This document shows, in pieces, positions 35,701 to 41,462 of a stretch of 41,462 nt of DNA. The position numbers and the translations under genes were made by a program. The stretch is from Lentilactobacillus parabuchneri DSM 5707 = NBRC 107865 (lineage in GTDB: Bacteria > Bacillota > Bacilli > Lactobacillales > Lactobacillaceae). The stretch covers positions 1 through 41,462 of the forward strand of contig NZ_AZGK01000015.1 of NCBI RefSeq assembly GCF_001435315.1. Direction: 5' to 3'. The number at the start of each line of letters is the position of its first letter. The first letter of the stretch is position 1. The notes under the pieces are model-generated. The model was given only the letters and a program-made list of their open reading frames with translations, did not search any database and was not told the origin of the DNA.

Positions 35701-36017
35701 TTGTCAATCAATTGCTGGGCATCTGTCTTGGAAATTTTTGCCGTGGCATTATTTGACAGCTTAAACTCATGGTTATTTTGAATACCGCTGTCTAGGATGG
35801 CAATGACCATTCCCTGGCCTTTATATCCTTGAGACCACAGCTTGGGGACGTTTCCCTTATTAAGCGCATTTTGATTGGCCGGCTTTGAGGCAGCTTCTTT
35901 AATTGCGGCAATTTGGCTGTTTGTTTGGGCGTGGACCGGTGTTTCTAATTGGTTTGAAATGAGGCTCACGGCAAGACTAAGCACCAGTAGGCTGATGAGT
36001 TTATAAGCGTTCTTCAT
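32769..36017 (-). CDS. Exported subtilisin-like serine protease
   Basis: A 1082-residue S8 protease with an N-terminal signal peptide (KNAYKLISLLVLSLAVSL, cut near VHAQT). The catalytic triad is D76 in AILDSG, H140 in GFHGLMVAG and S336 in GTSFSSPYIAG, with oxyanion N240 in AGSN. It resembles lactocepin/C5a-peptidase proteases and carries Fn3-like and Ig-like beta domains from about 400 to the end. Spacing between the oxyanion Asn and Ser leaves no room for the PA domain usual in lactocepins. No LPxTG or wall-binding repeat is seen, so it is probably released. The ATG at 36017 follows GGAGGGGGAG. It is the last gene of a run with the amidase and pseudouridine synthase. Confidence 0.93.
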   Translation of the reverse strand: MKNAYKLISLLVLSLAVSLISNQLETPVHAQTNSQIAAIKEAASKPANQNALNKGNVPKLWSQGYKGQGMVIAILDSGIQNNHEFKLSNNATAKISKTDAQQLIDKLGYGKYVSPKIPFAYDYVNHNNDDAQADKVSGFHGLMVAGVAAANGVDRQPNSKYVQGVAPEAQLLNMKLYGGFSDESPNDVAQGIYDAVKLGANVINLSLGIGVAAESMTDQEQAAVQYATNHGVFVAIAGSNFGHSGSIENDYNEQSASDVTVYEPANSGTISNPAVSPSAITVGDENTKQGNNSEMDSFSAWGPTPDFNLKPDVSAPGQHIAVLDENNRFTTNTGTSFSSPYIAGAAALIMQKLKQTQPNLTGADLVNAVKVALMNSASPMNDDHYSGELISPRRQGAGQVNVTNAANLNALATDPTTNQGSVSLKAIGETTRFAVNVANHGDKPETYHVNTSSGPFTEVRDSNQHGVGRVHDTAIVGASLQSDQSDITVAPGKASRVNLTLNLAGQAAHDSVAEGYVSLTNSDPSQNLTVPYFGYYGDPTEEPALDKPANQSGSIFNGGYLLDNKDMPLGLSDRTSLASWLNTLSDPDALRDSVVKKIQSDKVAFSPNGDGRSDAISPYVFAFQNLQAVAAEITDSNGHVVRIIDQETNTQKSFQENGAAYVDDLTLSPSMRLNPLALNWNGMAYDQSTGRMKVVPDGQYHYVLQTTNYNDGAEKKQSYSLPVKVDTVAPAITQTKYQNGRLSVSYSDVGAGFTELSTLAVKIGQKTVGVSLNNDGQSNTGNLTYKLSAAKQRALKQAKGKLQLQLADVAGNQTHKTIKLVPSQYKTIKKSPTGTSKIVWTVKTDDLQTMMSHAKFAVTTRFPPTKGITFKGLNDNDLTLINAASSVYDPATHQLTIAGKVNNSKDKLIILKSPDQHSPGDRVKIQKSGQFKFEMPVAPTTQRGIGYILKKSTKNKVTTVRGTLVVITDTTVPSLNLSLNPGVQQTGNHYQMDTTEDQITISGSVNDNVDGYRLFINGDNLFHEQNNAGWVNHQDLGANPNPHAAHQFSQTYNLKNGQNIFTVSAVDETGNTTTKTITVIRQ

Positions 36018-36052
36018 CGAATCTCCCCCTCCGTGGTGCTTATGAAACAAGG

Positions 36053-37519
36053 CTACTTCAAAAATTTGAATTTGTGCTCGTCTTCAAAGAATTTACCCAT
36101 CTGTAATAGCAGGTCTTCCCGTCCTTTGCGCGCGATAAATTGAATGCCCAGTGGGAGTCCATTGTCCCCAACGTAGGTTGGCAGGCTAATTGCGGGTTGG
36201 CCGCTGATATTGGCAAGTTGAGTAAATGGGGATAGCGTTAATGCCGGCAACCATTGATCCCAAATCAGCTGCATTTGGTCTTCCGGATTCAAATCTTCAA
36301 TGTGTTTCATTTTTTCAAGATTCTCTGCCGATACCAATGGTTGGTCAATTCGCGGTGCTTGATGAGCGGTGGTTGGGGTGAGGTAAAGATCGAACTCCTG
36401 TTGAAAGGCGTCCATGTCACTGGAAATATTGTCCCAGAAAGCCAGTGCTTGGCTGTACTGAACGGCAGTTATCGAGCGGCCGGCATATCCGAGCGCCCAC
36501 GATAATGGCTCAACATTTTTCTTAATCACTTGATCGTTGAGATGCATATTGGCAAACATCGTGGCAGTTTCCCCAGCGTTCATTAAGTAGTAACTTTTCA
36601 TTAAGCCAATTCCGTCGATTGGGGCGTCTGCAGCAACCATGTTATAGCCCTCGCTGCTCAAGAAATCAACGGCGTCTTGGACGGCTTGTTTGGCTTCGTC
36701 TGAGACCGGCGTTCCAACAGGCGACTCGGTTGAGTAGGCGATTGTCAAAGTCTTTGGCAGACTATTCAGGGTTGCTGTGAAGCTTTCTGAAGGCAATGGC
36801 ACCTGGAATGGGGCGGCCATTTGCACAGTTGAGATGGCATCAAGCAAGCGAGCAGTATCGTTCATATCACGCGTAATTGCAAAATTAATTGAAGCGCCTT
36901 GCCAACCGCGCCACTCACCAGGGCCGGCAAATACACGCCCACGAGTTGGTTTTAAGCCAATGGTACCGGAAAATGATGACGGGATTCGAATCGATCCGCC
37001 ACCATCATTACCACCGGCGATGGGCAGCCAACCGGCACCGACAGCTGCGGCAGAACCACCAGATGAACCGCCTGGTTGATAATCGGTGTTCCAAGGATTG
37101 TGCGCATCTCCATACAGTTTTGAATCGGTGACGTTTTTAAAGCCAAATTCAGGTGCGTTGGTTTCTCCAGCCGGAATCAGGCCGGCGTGGAGGAAGGAAT
37201 GGACAAAATTATTGGTAGCCGGAGCTTTGTAGTCCTCAAGTAATTTGGAACTGGCGGTATCCGGTGCTTCCTTGAAGGATTGGCCCAATCCCTTCAATAG
37301 AATTGGGATACCTGCAAATGGTTGGCCGGTATCGTAAAAGTCCTTTGCCATCTTGAGGGCACGATCCGGCCACAGAGTGGTAACGGCATTGAGCTTTGGA
37401 TTCTCTGATTTAACGGTGTCGATCAATTCTTGGGTTAGATCAACGCGGTTTAATTTGCCCTGCCGGATTAGTTCGGATAATTCGGTGGCGGAATGACTTG
37501 ATAAGTTAGTTTTTGACAT
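36053..37519 (-). CDS. Amidase signature family protein
   Basis: A 488-residue amidase of the Ser-cisSer-Lys class. Lys76 lies in IPILLKGLG, the cis-Ser in PGGSSGGSAAAVGAG and the nucleophile in GGGSIRIPSS (about S176), followed by GTIGLKPTRGRV. Family members hydrolyse amides, or act as the GatA subunit; absence of gatB and gatC nearby argues for a free amidase. The ATG at 37519 follows AAGGGAG. It sits 35 bases upstream of the subtilase gene and 24 downstream of the pseudouridine synthase, suggesting one transcript. The substrate is unknown; a role in peptide or amide use beside the protease is possible. Confidence 0.93.
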   Translation of the reverse strand: MSKTNLSSHSATELSELIRQGKLNRVDLTQELIDTVKSENPKLNAVTTLWPDRALKMAKDFYDTGQPFAGIPILLKGLGQSFKEAPDTASSKLLEDYKAPATNNFVHSFLHAGLIPAGETNAPEFGFKNVTDSKLYGDAHNPWNTDYQPGGSSGGSAAAVGAGWLPIAGGNDGGGSIRIPSSFSGTIGLKPTRGRVFAGPGEWRGWQGASINFAITRDMNDTARLLDAISTVQMAAPFQVPLPSESFTATLNSLPKTLTIAYSTESPVGTPVSDEAKQAVQDAVDFLSSEGYNMVAADAPIDGIGLMKSYYLMNAGETATMFANMHLNDQVIKKNVEPLSWALGYAGRSITAVQYSQALAFWDNISSDMDAFQQEFDLYLTPTTAHQAPRIDQPLVSAENLEKMKHIEDLNPEDQMQLIWDQWLPALTLSPFTQLANISGQPAISLPTYVGDNGLPLGIQFIARKGREDLLLQMGKFFEDEHKFKFLK

Positions 37520-37543
37520 AGTAAACTCCCTTCGCAATACCCG

Positions 37544-38458
37544 TTATGATTTTGCCAACTTCTGTTCGAAGTCACGAAAATGTTTTGGAACGGGTGCTTC
37601 AACTAATTGACGTTCTTTAGTAAACGGCAACGGTAGGTCGACCTTCCAGGAATGTAGCAATAAGAAAGGGCTACCATTACTTGAATTATACAGCGGATCG
37701 CCGACCAATGGGTGGCCGATGGCGGCAAAATGAACCCGAATTTGGTGGGTTCTGCCGGTTTCAAGCTGGACCTCCAACAGGGTGTAACCTGCAAGGCGTT
37801 TGATGACCCGATAGTGGGTAACTGCCTTAGCAGCTTGTGGGCCGTTTATTTTGCGTTTTCGCTTATCAGCTGGATCCAGGCCAATCGGAAGGTCAATCGT
37901 TCCCGCATCTGGTAGGTCTGAACCAGATACCCAGGCCAAATAAGTTCGGCGAATCTGTTTATTGGCAATGTTGGCCACCAGGATTGGAACGACTGCCGGA
38001 TTTTTGCCGAAAATGATCGCCCCGCTGGTTTCTTGATCCAAGCGGTGAATCATGTATGGCAATGTCGCTTCGGTTGCCAAATAAGCGGCCAGGTGATTGA
38101 TCGTTGCGCCAACTTCTCCCGGCTGATTGGGATGGGTCTTGTCACCCCGGCGCTTGTTGACCACGACCAGGTTGTCATCTTCGTACAAAATCTCAACGGT
38201 TGCCGCTGAGTCGGCGAGCACATTTGGAAACGGGTTGGCGAAATCGGCCGGCGTGAAGGTTAAATGGATGTGATCGCCTGCTTTGACCGGGAAATTGACT
38301 GGTTGATAACGATCGTTGACCAAGACACGCTTGGCATGGCGAACACTATAAACCAAGTGTTTTGGCAGCTGCCAGTATTGACTTAAGAAGGCCTTCAACG
38401 ATTGGCCGTTCATTATTTCCGGCACCACTTCGTTAAAGGACCATTGTTGATTTTTCAT
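37544..38458 (-). CDS. RluA-family pseudouridine synthase
   Basis: A 304-residue enzyme converting uridine to pseudouridine in rRNA or tRNA. The catalytic Asp is in IHRLDQETSGAIIF (RLD motif), with ETGRTHQIRVH and GHPLVGDPLY further on, all standard for RluA/RluC/RluD. The N-terminal 80 residues form a short S4-like region (LKAFLSQYWQLPKHLVYSV, VLVNDRYQPVNFPVKAGD). The ATG follows GAGGAAA. It appears to be the first gene of a three-gene minus-strand unit. Which uridine it modifies cannot be told. Confidence 0.94.
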   Translation of the reverse strand: MKNQQWSFNEVVPEIMNGQSLKAFLSQYWQLPKHLVYSVRHAKRVLVNDRYQPVNFPVKAGDHIHLTFTPADFANPFPNVLADSAATVEILYEDDNLVVVNKRRGDKTHPNQPGEVGATINHLAAYLATEATLPYMIHRLDQETSGAIIFGKNPAVVPILVANIANKQIRRTYLAWVSGSDLPDAGTIDLPIGLDPADKRKRKINGPQAAKAVTHYRVIKRLAGYTLLEVQLETGRTHQIRVHFAAIGHPLVGDPLYNSSNGSPFLLLHSWKVDLPLPFTKERQLVEAPVPKHFRDFEQKLAKS

Positions 38459-38494
38459 TTGCTTTCCTCAAAATGAATTCTAAAAAAATCGATT

Positions 38495-38530
38495 AAAAAA
38501 GAGCGCCGGCAAAAGTGCCACCGCCCTTCA
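38495..38530 (-). terminator. Rho-independent terminator after the usp gene
   Basis: On the minus strand GGGCGGTGGC pairs (nine of ten, counting wobbles) with GCCGGCGCTC around ACTTTT, then six U. It lies just past the usp stop codon and before the pseudouridine-synthase gene. Confidence 0.88.
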
Positions 38531-38537
38531 TCTGAAA

Positions 38538-39008
38538 TTAGTTTGATTGTTTCGTCTTATCTTTTGGTCGAACGATTAAGACATCACACTTAGCGGTTCG
38601 AGTGACGTAACTGGTTACCGAACCAATAATAAGTCGTTCCACGGCACTTAACCCGGTTGAACCAATGACGATGACATCGTTGTTGTGATCCTTAGGAAAT
38701 TCTCTGGCAATGATTGGCTTGGGATTGCCAAATCGGATGTGGATGTCGACGCTTTTAACGCCCGCATCTTCAGCCTGCTTTTGGTATTTCTTCAGCTGCT
38801 CATCGGTATTTTCAGTTAACTTGAAAACAACATCGCCACTTACAGCACTTCCATAAGTTTGGTTAAATTGGTTTACTTCCAAGATGTTTAAAATATCCAG
38901 ATGTGCATCATTGTCTTTGGCAACTTCAATTGCTCGATTTAACACTTTATCAGTTGTTTTTGAACCATCAACCGGTACTAAGACGTTTTCATATTTTTGC
39001 TGTTGCAT
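38538..39008 (-). CDS. Universal stress protein, UspA family
   Basis: A 156-residue single-domain Usp protein. It begins NVLVPVDGS and ends with the ATP-binding signature GSTGLSAVERLIIGSVT, then CDVLIVRP, so it is likely an ATP-binding type. The ATG at 39008 is preferred: CGGGGTG forms the ribosome site six bases upstream, while a GTG three codons earlier overlaps that site. Minus-strand TGGTATAGT near 39052-39044 is an extended -10. It is transcribed alone, divergent from lplA. Confidence 0.93.
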   Translation of the reverse strand: MQQQKYENVLVPVDGSKTTDKVLNRAIEVAKDNDAHLDILNILEVNQFNQTYGSAVSGDVVFKLTENTDEQLKKYQKQAEDAGVKSVDIHIRFGNPKPIIAREFPKDHNNDVIVIGSTGLSAVERLIIGSVTSYVTRTAKCDVLIVRPKDKTKQSN

Positions 39009-39102
39009 GTCAATCACCCCGTATTCGTATTGTCCTTACTTAAACTATACCATTCTCAGCGAGGGATGTAATCAATTAAAATTTTCAAAATTTTGTTTGT
39101 GA

Positions 39103-39131
39103 TTGTAATCGCTTTCCTAACGTGCTAATAT
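39103..39131 (+). promoter_or_regulatory. lplA promoter overlapped by a cre-like box
   Basis: TTGTAA (39103-39108) and TAATAT (39126-39131), with 17-base spacing and a TG one base before the -10, form a good promoter. TGTAATCGCTTTCC at 39104-39117 matches the CcpA cre consensus TGWAANCGNTNWCA except at the last base and lies over the -35. CcpA binding there would repress lplA when preferred sugars are present. The motif is seen; control is inferred. Confidence 0.65.
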
Positions 39132-39168
39132 TCAGTTGATCAAATAAATGAAAAGGGGCTTTTATTTT

Positions 39169-40179
39169 ATGGACTACTATGTCATGAAATCAAATGATAT
39201 CAGACGCAACTTGGCTACTGAACAGTATTTGATGAACGAAATTAAGTTTGATGAACCACTGCTTTTATTCTACATCGAAGGACCATGTATCATTGTTGGC
39301 CGTAATCAAAATACACTTGAAGAAATTAATAAAAAATACGTTGATGAGCACGGAATCGTCGTAACTCGTCGACTTTCCGGCGGTGGCGCTGTTTACCAAG
39401 ACCTGGGCAATCTTTGCTTCAGCTTCGTGGTTGACAGCGACAGCGAGGAGTTTGGTGACTTCAAGTCATTTGTACAACCAATCGTTGATGCACTGCACGA
39501 TATGGGCGCTAAGTCCGTTGAAGTCAGTGGTCGAAACGACATCTTGGTTGACGGTAAGAAGTTCTCTGGTAATGCAATGTATACTAAGGGTCCCAAGACA
39601 TTCTCTCATGGGACGTTGATGTTGGATGTTGATTTGTCAGTCATTCCAAATGCTTTGAACGTTCCAGAAGATAAGATTAAGTCAAAGGGGATCAAGTCAG
39701 TCAGCTCTCGGGTAACTAACTTGAAGCCATACTTGGCTCCTAAGTATCAAAACCTGACCACCCCAGAATTCCGTGATCGTTTATTGAAGGAACTCTTCCA
39801 CGTTGAAGATTTGGATCAGATTAAGGATAAGGAATATCACTTAACTGATGATGACAAGAAGGGAATTGACAAGATCTTTGACGATTACTACAACAACTGG
39901 GATTGGGTATACGGTAATTCACCAGAATTTACCGTTAAGAAGCGTCAACACTTTACCAACGGAACCATTGATGCCCGTCTTCAAGTCGACGACGGTAAGG
40001 TCTCCAATGTTAAATTCTTTGGTGACTACTTTGGTTCCAAAGACACCACTGACCTGGTTGAAAAGTTAAAGGGTGTTCGTTTTGAACGCAAAGACTTTGA
40101 AGATGCCTTGAAAGACGTTGATTTAAACGATTACTTCACCGGAATTCCTCGTGAAGAAATCTTTGATATGCTTTTCTAA
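39169..40179 (+). CDS. lplA: Lipoate-protein ligase A
   Basis: It activates free lipoate with ATP and attaches it to a lysine of 2-oxoacid dehydrogenase E2 or of GcvH-type proteins. The 336 residues comprise the catalytic BPL/LplA domain and a C-terminal accessory domain (from about 245). Signatures include RRLSGGGAVYQDLGNLCFSF, KFSGNAMY with the conserved Lys, and FSHGTLMLDVDL. The ATG at 39169 follows AAAGGGG; a start seven codons earlier overlaps that site. It stands alone with its own promoter and a terminator at 40216-40250. No lipoyl-accepting enzyme is encoded in this window. Confidence 0.95.
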   Translation: MDYYVMKSNDIRRNLATEQYLMNEIKFDEPLLLFYIEGPCIIVGRNQNTLEEINKKYVDEHGIVVTRRLSGGGAVYQDLGNLCFSFVVDSDSEEFGDFKSFVQPIVDALHDMGAKSVEVSGRNDILVDGKKFSGNAMYTKGPKTFSHGTLMLDVDLSVIPNALNVPEDKIKSKGIKSVSSRVTNLKPYLAPKYQNLTTPEFRDRLLKELFHVEDLDQIKDKEYHLTDDDKKGIDKIFDDYYNNWDWVYGNSPEFTVKKRQHFTNGTIDARLQVDDGKVSNVKFFGDYFGSKDTTDLVEKLKGVRFERKDFEDALKDVDLNDYFTGIPREEIFDMLF

Positions 40180-40215
40180 ACCGGTTAAATACGGTAAACT
40201 GAAACTGTTAATAAT

Positions 40216-40250
40216 AAAGATAAATTCCATTTTAGAATTTATCTTTTTTT
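40216..40250 (+). terminator. Rho-independent terminator after lplA
   Basis: AAAGATAAATTC pairs with GAATTTATCTTT around CATTTTA and continues into a T run. Confidence 0.9.
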
Positions 40251-40277
40251 GTTGGAATCTGGAGGGTAAATCGTTAT

Positions 40278-40715
40278 ATGAAAAAAGAAGAGAAGCAGGC
40301 CATCTTCTGGGCAATTGTTTCGCTGCTGGTATTTTTGGCGACAACTTGGCTGATGACCTTTAGCTTCGTGAAGCTCAATACGCCGGCAAAAGCGTCTGAA
40401 GCATTGCAGGTCACTTGGATCGCGGTGGCATTTTACGCCACAACTTTAATTTTGGCGGCATTAAGAGTTAAGATCAGCTACTATTTATTGGCAGTCGTGA
40501 TTGCTATCTACTCGGTTGGTTTTGTGGGGATGATTTCCACCATGTTTATCAATAGTGATGCCAATATTTTCGTTAAATTGTTAGTCGCTGCTGTGGCGGC
40601 CTTTGGTATCGTGGTGAACGTCTACTGGTACATCATCGCGTTTCGATTGCGGGCCACTTTGCAGCATGATACGTTTCAACGGCGGATTAATCGACAAAAA
40701 GGATTAAAAAGATAG
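40278..40715 (+). CDS. Four-helix membrane protein of unknown function
   Basis: A 145-residue protein with four hydrophobic segments: AIFWAIVSLLVFLATTWLMTF, IAVAFYATTLILAAL, YYLLAVVIAIYSVGFVGMI and LLVAAVAAFGIVVNVYWYIIAF. The C-terminus is basic (RRINRQKGLKR) and probably cytoplasmic. I do not recognise a family. The ATG follows GGAGGG by 11 bases, slightly long. The next gene starts 10 bases after its stop codon, so they are probably cotranscribed. Confidence 0.78.
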   Translation: MKKEEKQAIFWAIVSLLVFLATTWLMTFSFVKLNTPAKASEALQVTWIAVAFYATTLILAALRVKISYYLLAVVIAIYSVGFVGMISTMFINSDANIFVKLLVAAVAAFGIVVNVYWYIIAFRLRATLQHDTFQRRINRQKGLKR

Positions 40716-40725
40716 GTGAAAAATT

Positions 40726-41196
40726 TTGGAAAAAGATACAGTAAGTTTCATTGATGATCTCGTCAACGAAAAAATAACCGGAAAGACGTTTACCAAGAAG
40801 TTGGCCGACATCATTGCAGAACCTGAAAAATCAATGCAGCCGGTGTATGACTACGTGGAAGAACAACTGAATTTGGGAAAACTTGGCTACGCAGAACTTA
40901 AAGCGTCCGATGAAGATGTTTCATTGAGATTGGAAACCAATTTGATCAACTTACCATTCCAAGATGCCAAAATTATCAGCAAGATGCTTCAAGATGAAGA
41001 AACGTTACCGGTTAACGTTTATCTGGTGATTGTTTCGCCACTCGTTAACCAATCGGGATTGCGAATTGACGAGGTTGCCAGCGCAGATGACTATGTCGGC
41101 AACGTCGCCAATTACTTGGATATGATGAACAACTGGGTTTCTGAGCATTTAGCCGCCGTTAAGGAAAATCTTGAAAAGCAGTCTGAAGAAAAATAG
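40726..41196 (+). CDS. Acidic cytoplasmic protein of unknown function
   Basis: A 156-residue, acidic protein without signal or membrane helix. The TTG start follows AGGTGA. It opens with a helical segment (SFIDDLVNEKITGKTFTKKL), has a beta-like centre (LRLETNLINLPF, VNVYLVIVSPL) and ends in a charged helix. I do not recognise a family. It is probably translated from the same mRNA as the preceding membrane protein. A candidate structured RNA with its own promoter begins just past its stop codon. Confidence 0.75.
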   Translation: MEKDTVSFIDDLVNEKITGKTFTKKLADIIAEPEKSMQPVYDYVEEQLNLGKLGYAELKASDEDVSLRLETNLINLPFQDAKIISKMLQDEETLPVNVYLVIVSPLVNQSGLRIDEVASADDYVGNVANYLDMMNNWVSEHLAAVKENLEKQSEEK

Positions 41197-41212
41197 TCGA
41201 GTGAAAGCGGCC

Positions 41213-41241
41213 TTGATGTTTTCATTAAAACGTGCAATAAT
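41213..41241 (+). promoter_or_regulatory. Promoter of the candidate structured RNA
   Basis: TTGATG (41213-41218) and AATAAT (41236-41241), separated by 17 bases, lie in the non-coding space after the last gene. They would start a transcript near 41248. Confidence 0.6.
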
Positions 41242-41247
41242 ACTTGT

Positions 41248-41444
41248 ATGCGATGAGTCGAGAAATCACACAGCATTTATGCTGTCGCGCAAGCGATTTA
41301 TGTGAATTCGAGCGGGACACATTTTAAGGCACAGATTTGCTGGTGTTTGACTTTAGCGGATTGTGGAATCCAAGAAGTCCATCTACTTATGGTAGGTGCC
41401 GTAATAAAGAGGCCAACTGAAGAAATTCAGTTGGCCTCTTTTTC
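41248..41444 (+). ncRNA. Candidate structured RNA of about 197 nt with terminator
   Basis: No open frame covers this stretch, but it folds well by eye. The first half is closed by TCGAGAAATCACA and TGTGAATTCGA, and holds hairpins CAGCA-TTTA-TGCTG and TCGC-GCAA-GCGA, the latter with a GNRA tetraloop. The second half is closed by GGCAC (41329-41333) and GTGCC (41396-41400), and holds GGATT-GTGG-AATCC and CTAC-TTATG-GTAG. A strong terminator follows (AGAGGCCAACTGAA, GAAA, its complement, T run; 41408-41444). A promoter precedes it. It could be a free small RNA or a leader of a gene beyond the window. I cannot assign a known class. Confidence 0.6.
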
Positions 41445-41462
41445 TACGTTTAGTCAAGTAAA

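Noticed and set aside
41380-41444. T-box leader for a gene beyond the window
   Set aside because: GGTAGGTGCCGTAA loosely resembles the T-box sequence, but the UGG-bulge arrangement and Stem I signatures are not clear. I leave it as an unassigned structured RNA.
41248-41444. tRNA, 6S, SRP or tmRNA identity for the structured RNA
   Set aside because: No TTCGAATC T-loop with acceptor stem, no SRP GGAAG...GGAA core, no tmRNA ends, and no single long 6S-type rod could be found.

Overview
The window looks like chromosomal DNA of a heterofermentative lactic acid bacterium, most likely Lentilactobacillus (buchneri group). That placement is an inference from gene content and protein style, not from a marker gene. 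The 6-phosphogluconate/phosphoketolase route is nearly spelled out: zwf and gnd make pentose phosphate, xfp splits it, and adhE reoxidises NADH to ethanol. Many genes use TTG or GTG starts with strong Shine-Dalgarno sites. No rRNA, tRNA, CRISPR array, transposase, integrase or phage gene was seen.

Layout. 1-3.4 kb: gnd and zwf on the minus strand. 3.6-6.4 kb: a secreted Thr/Ser-rich protein, a hexapeptide acetyltransferase and an MFS transporter. 6.5-11.6 kb (minus): a stand-alone NrdI-like flavodoxin, a large YfhO-type membrane protein and a CNNM/CorC-type membrane protein. 11.8-17.5 kb: a small unknown acidic protein, an AEC transporter with an aldo/keto reductase, a CtpE-like P-type ATPase and a DUF1836 regulator. 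17.6-20.4 kb: adhE with two Rex-like boxes and a possible cre. 20.4-24.6 kb: a repeat-rich spacer, then a cobalamin riboswitch with its own terminator controlling two exported proteins. 24.7-30 kb: a membrane protein, an HD hydrolase, an M50-type protease with a YbaK deacylase, a GntR regulator, a small membrane protein and a DHA2 exporter. 30.3-32.7 kb: xfp. 32.8-39 kb (minus): an exported subtilase, an amidase, an RluA-type pseudouridine synthase and UspA. 39.1-41.5 kb: lplA, two small unknown genes and a candidate structured RNA.

Two things stand out. First, the riboswitch locus (20763-24470) carries a B12 aptamer, a terminator, a secreted protein with an alpha-helical repeat region, wall-binding-like repeats and a C-terminal transcobalamin-like (DUF4430) domain, followed by a second secreted helical-repeat protein. 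I read it as a B12-repressed surface cobalamin-capture system with the architecture of animal intrinsic factor/transcobalamin. Second, a family of roughly 100-160 bp structured intergenic elements occurs at 1-140, 16763-16923, 20421-20552, 28041-28170 and 28190-28292, with a partial relative near 20590-20720. Their outer boxes are conserved while the hairpin arms differ in sequence but stay complementary. Three begin at or next to the stop codon of the preceding gene. They may be mobile palindromic repeats or a structured RNA class acting at 3' ends.
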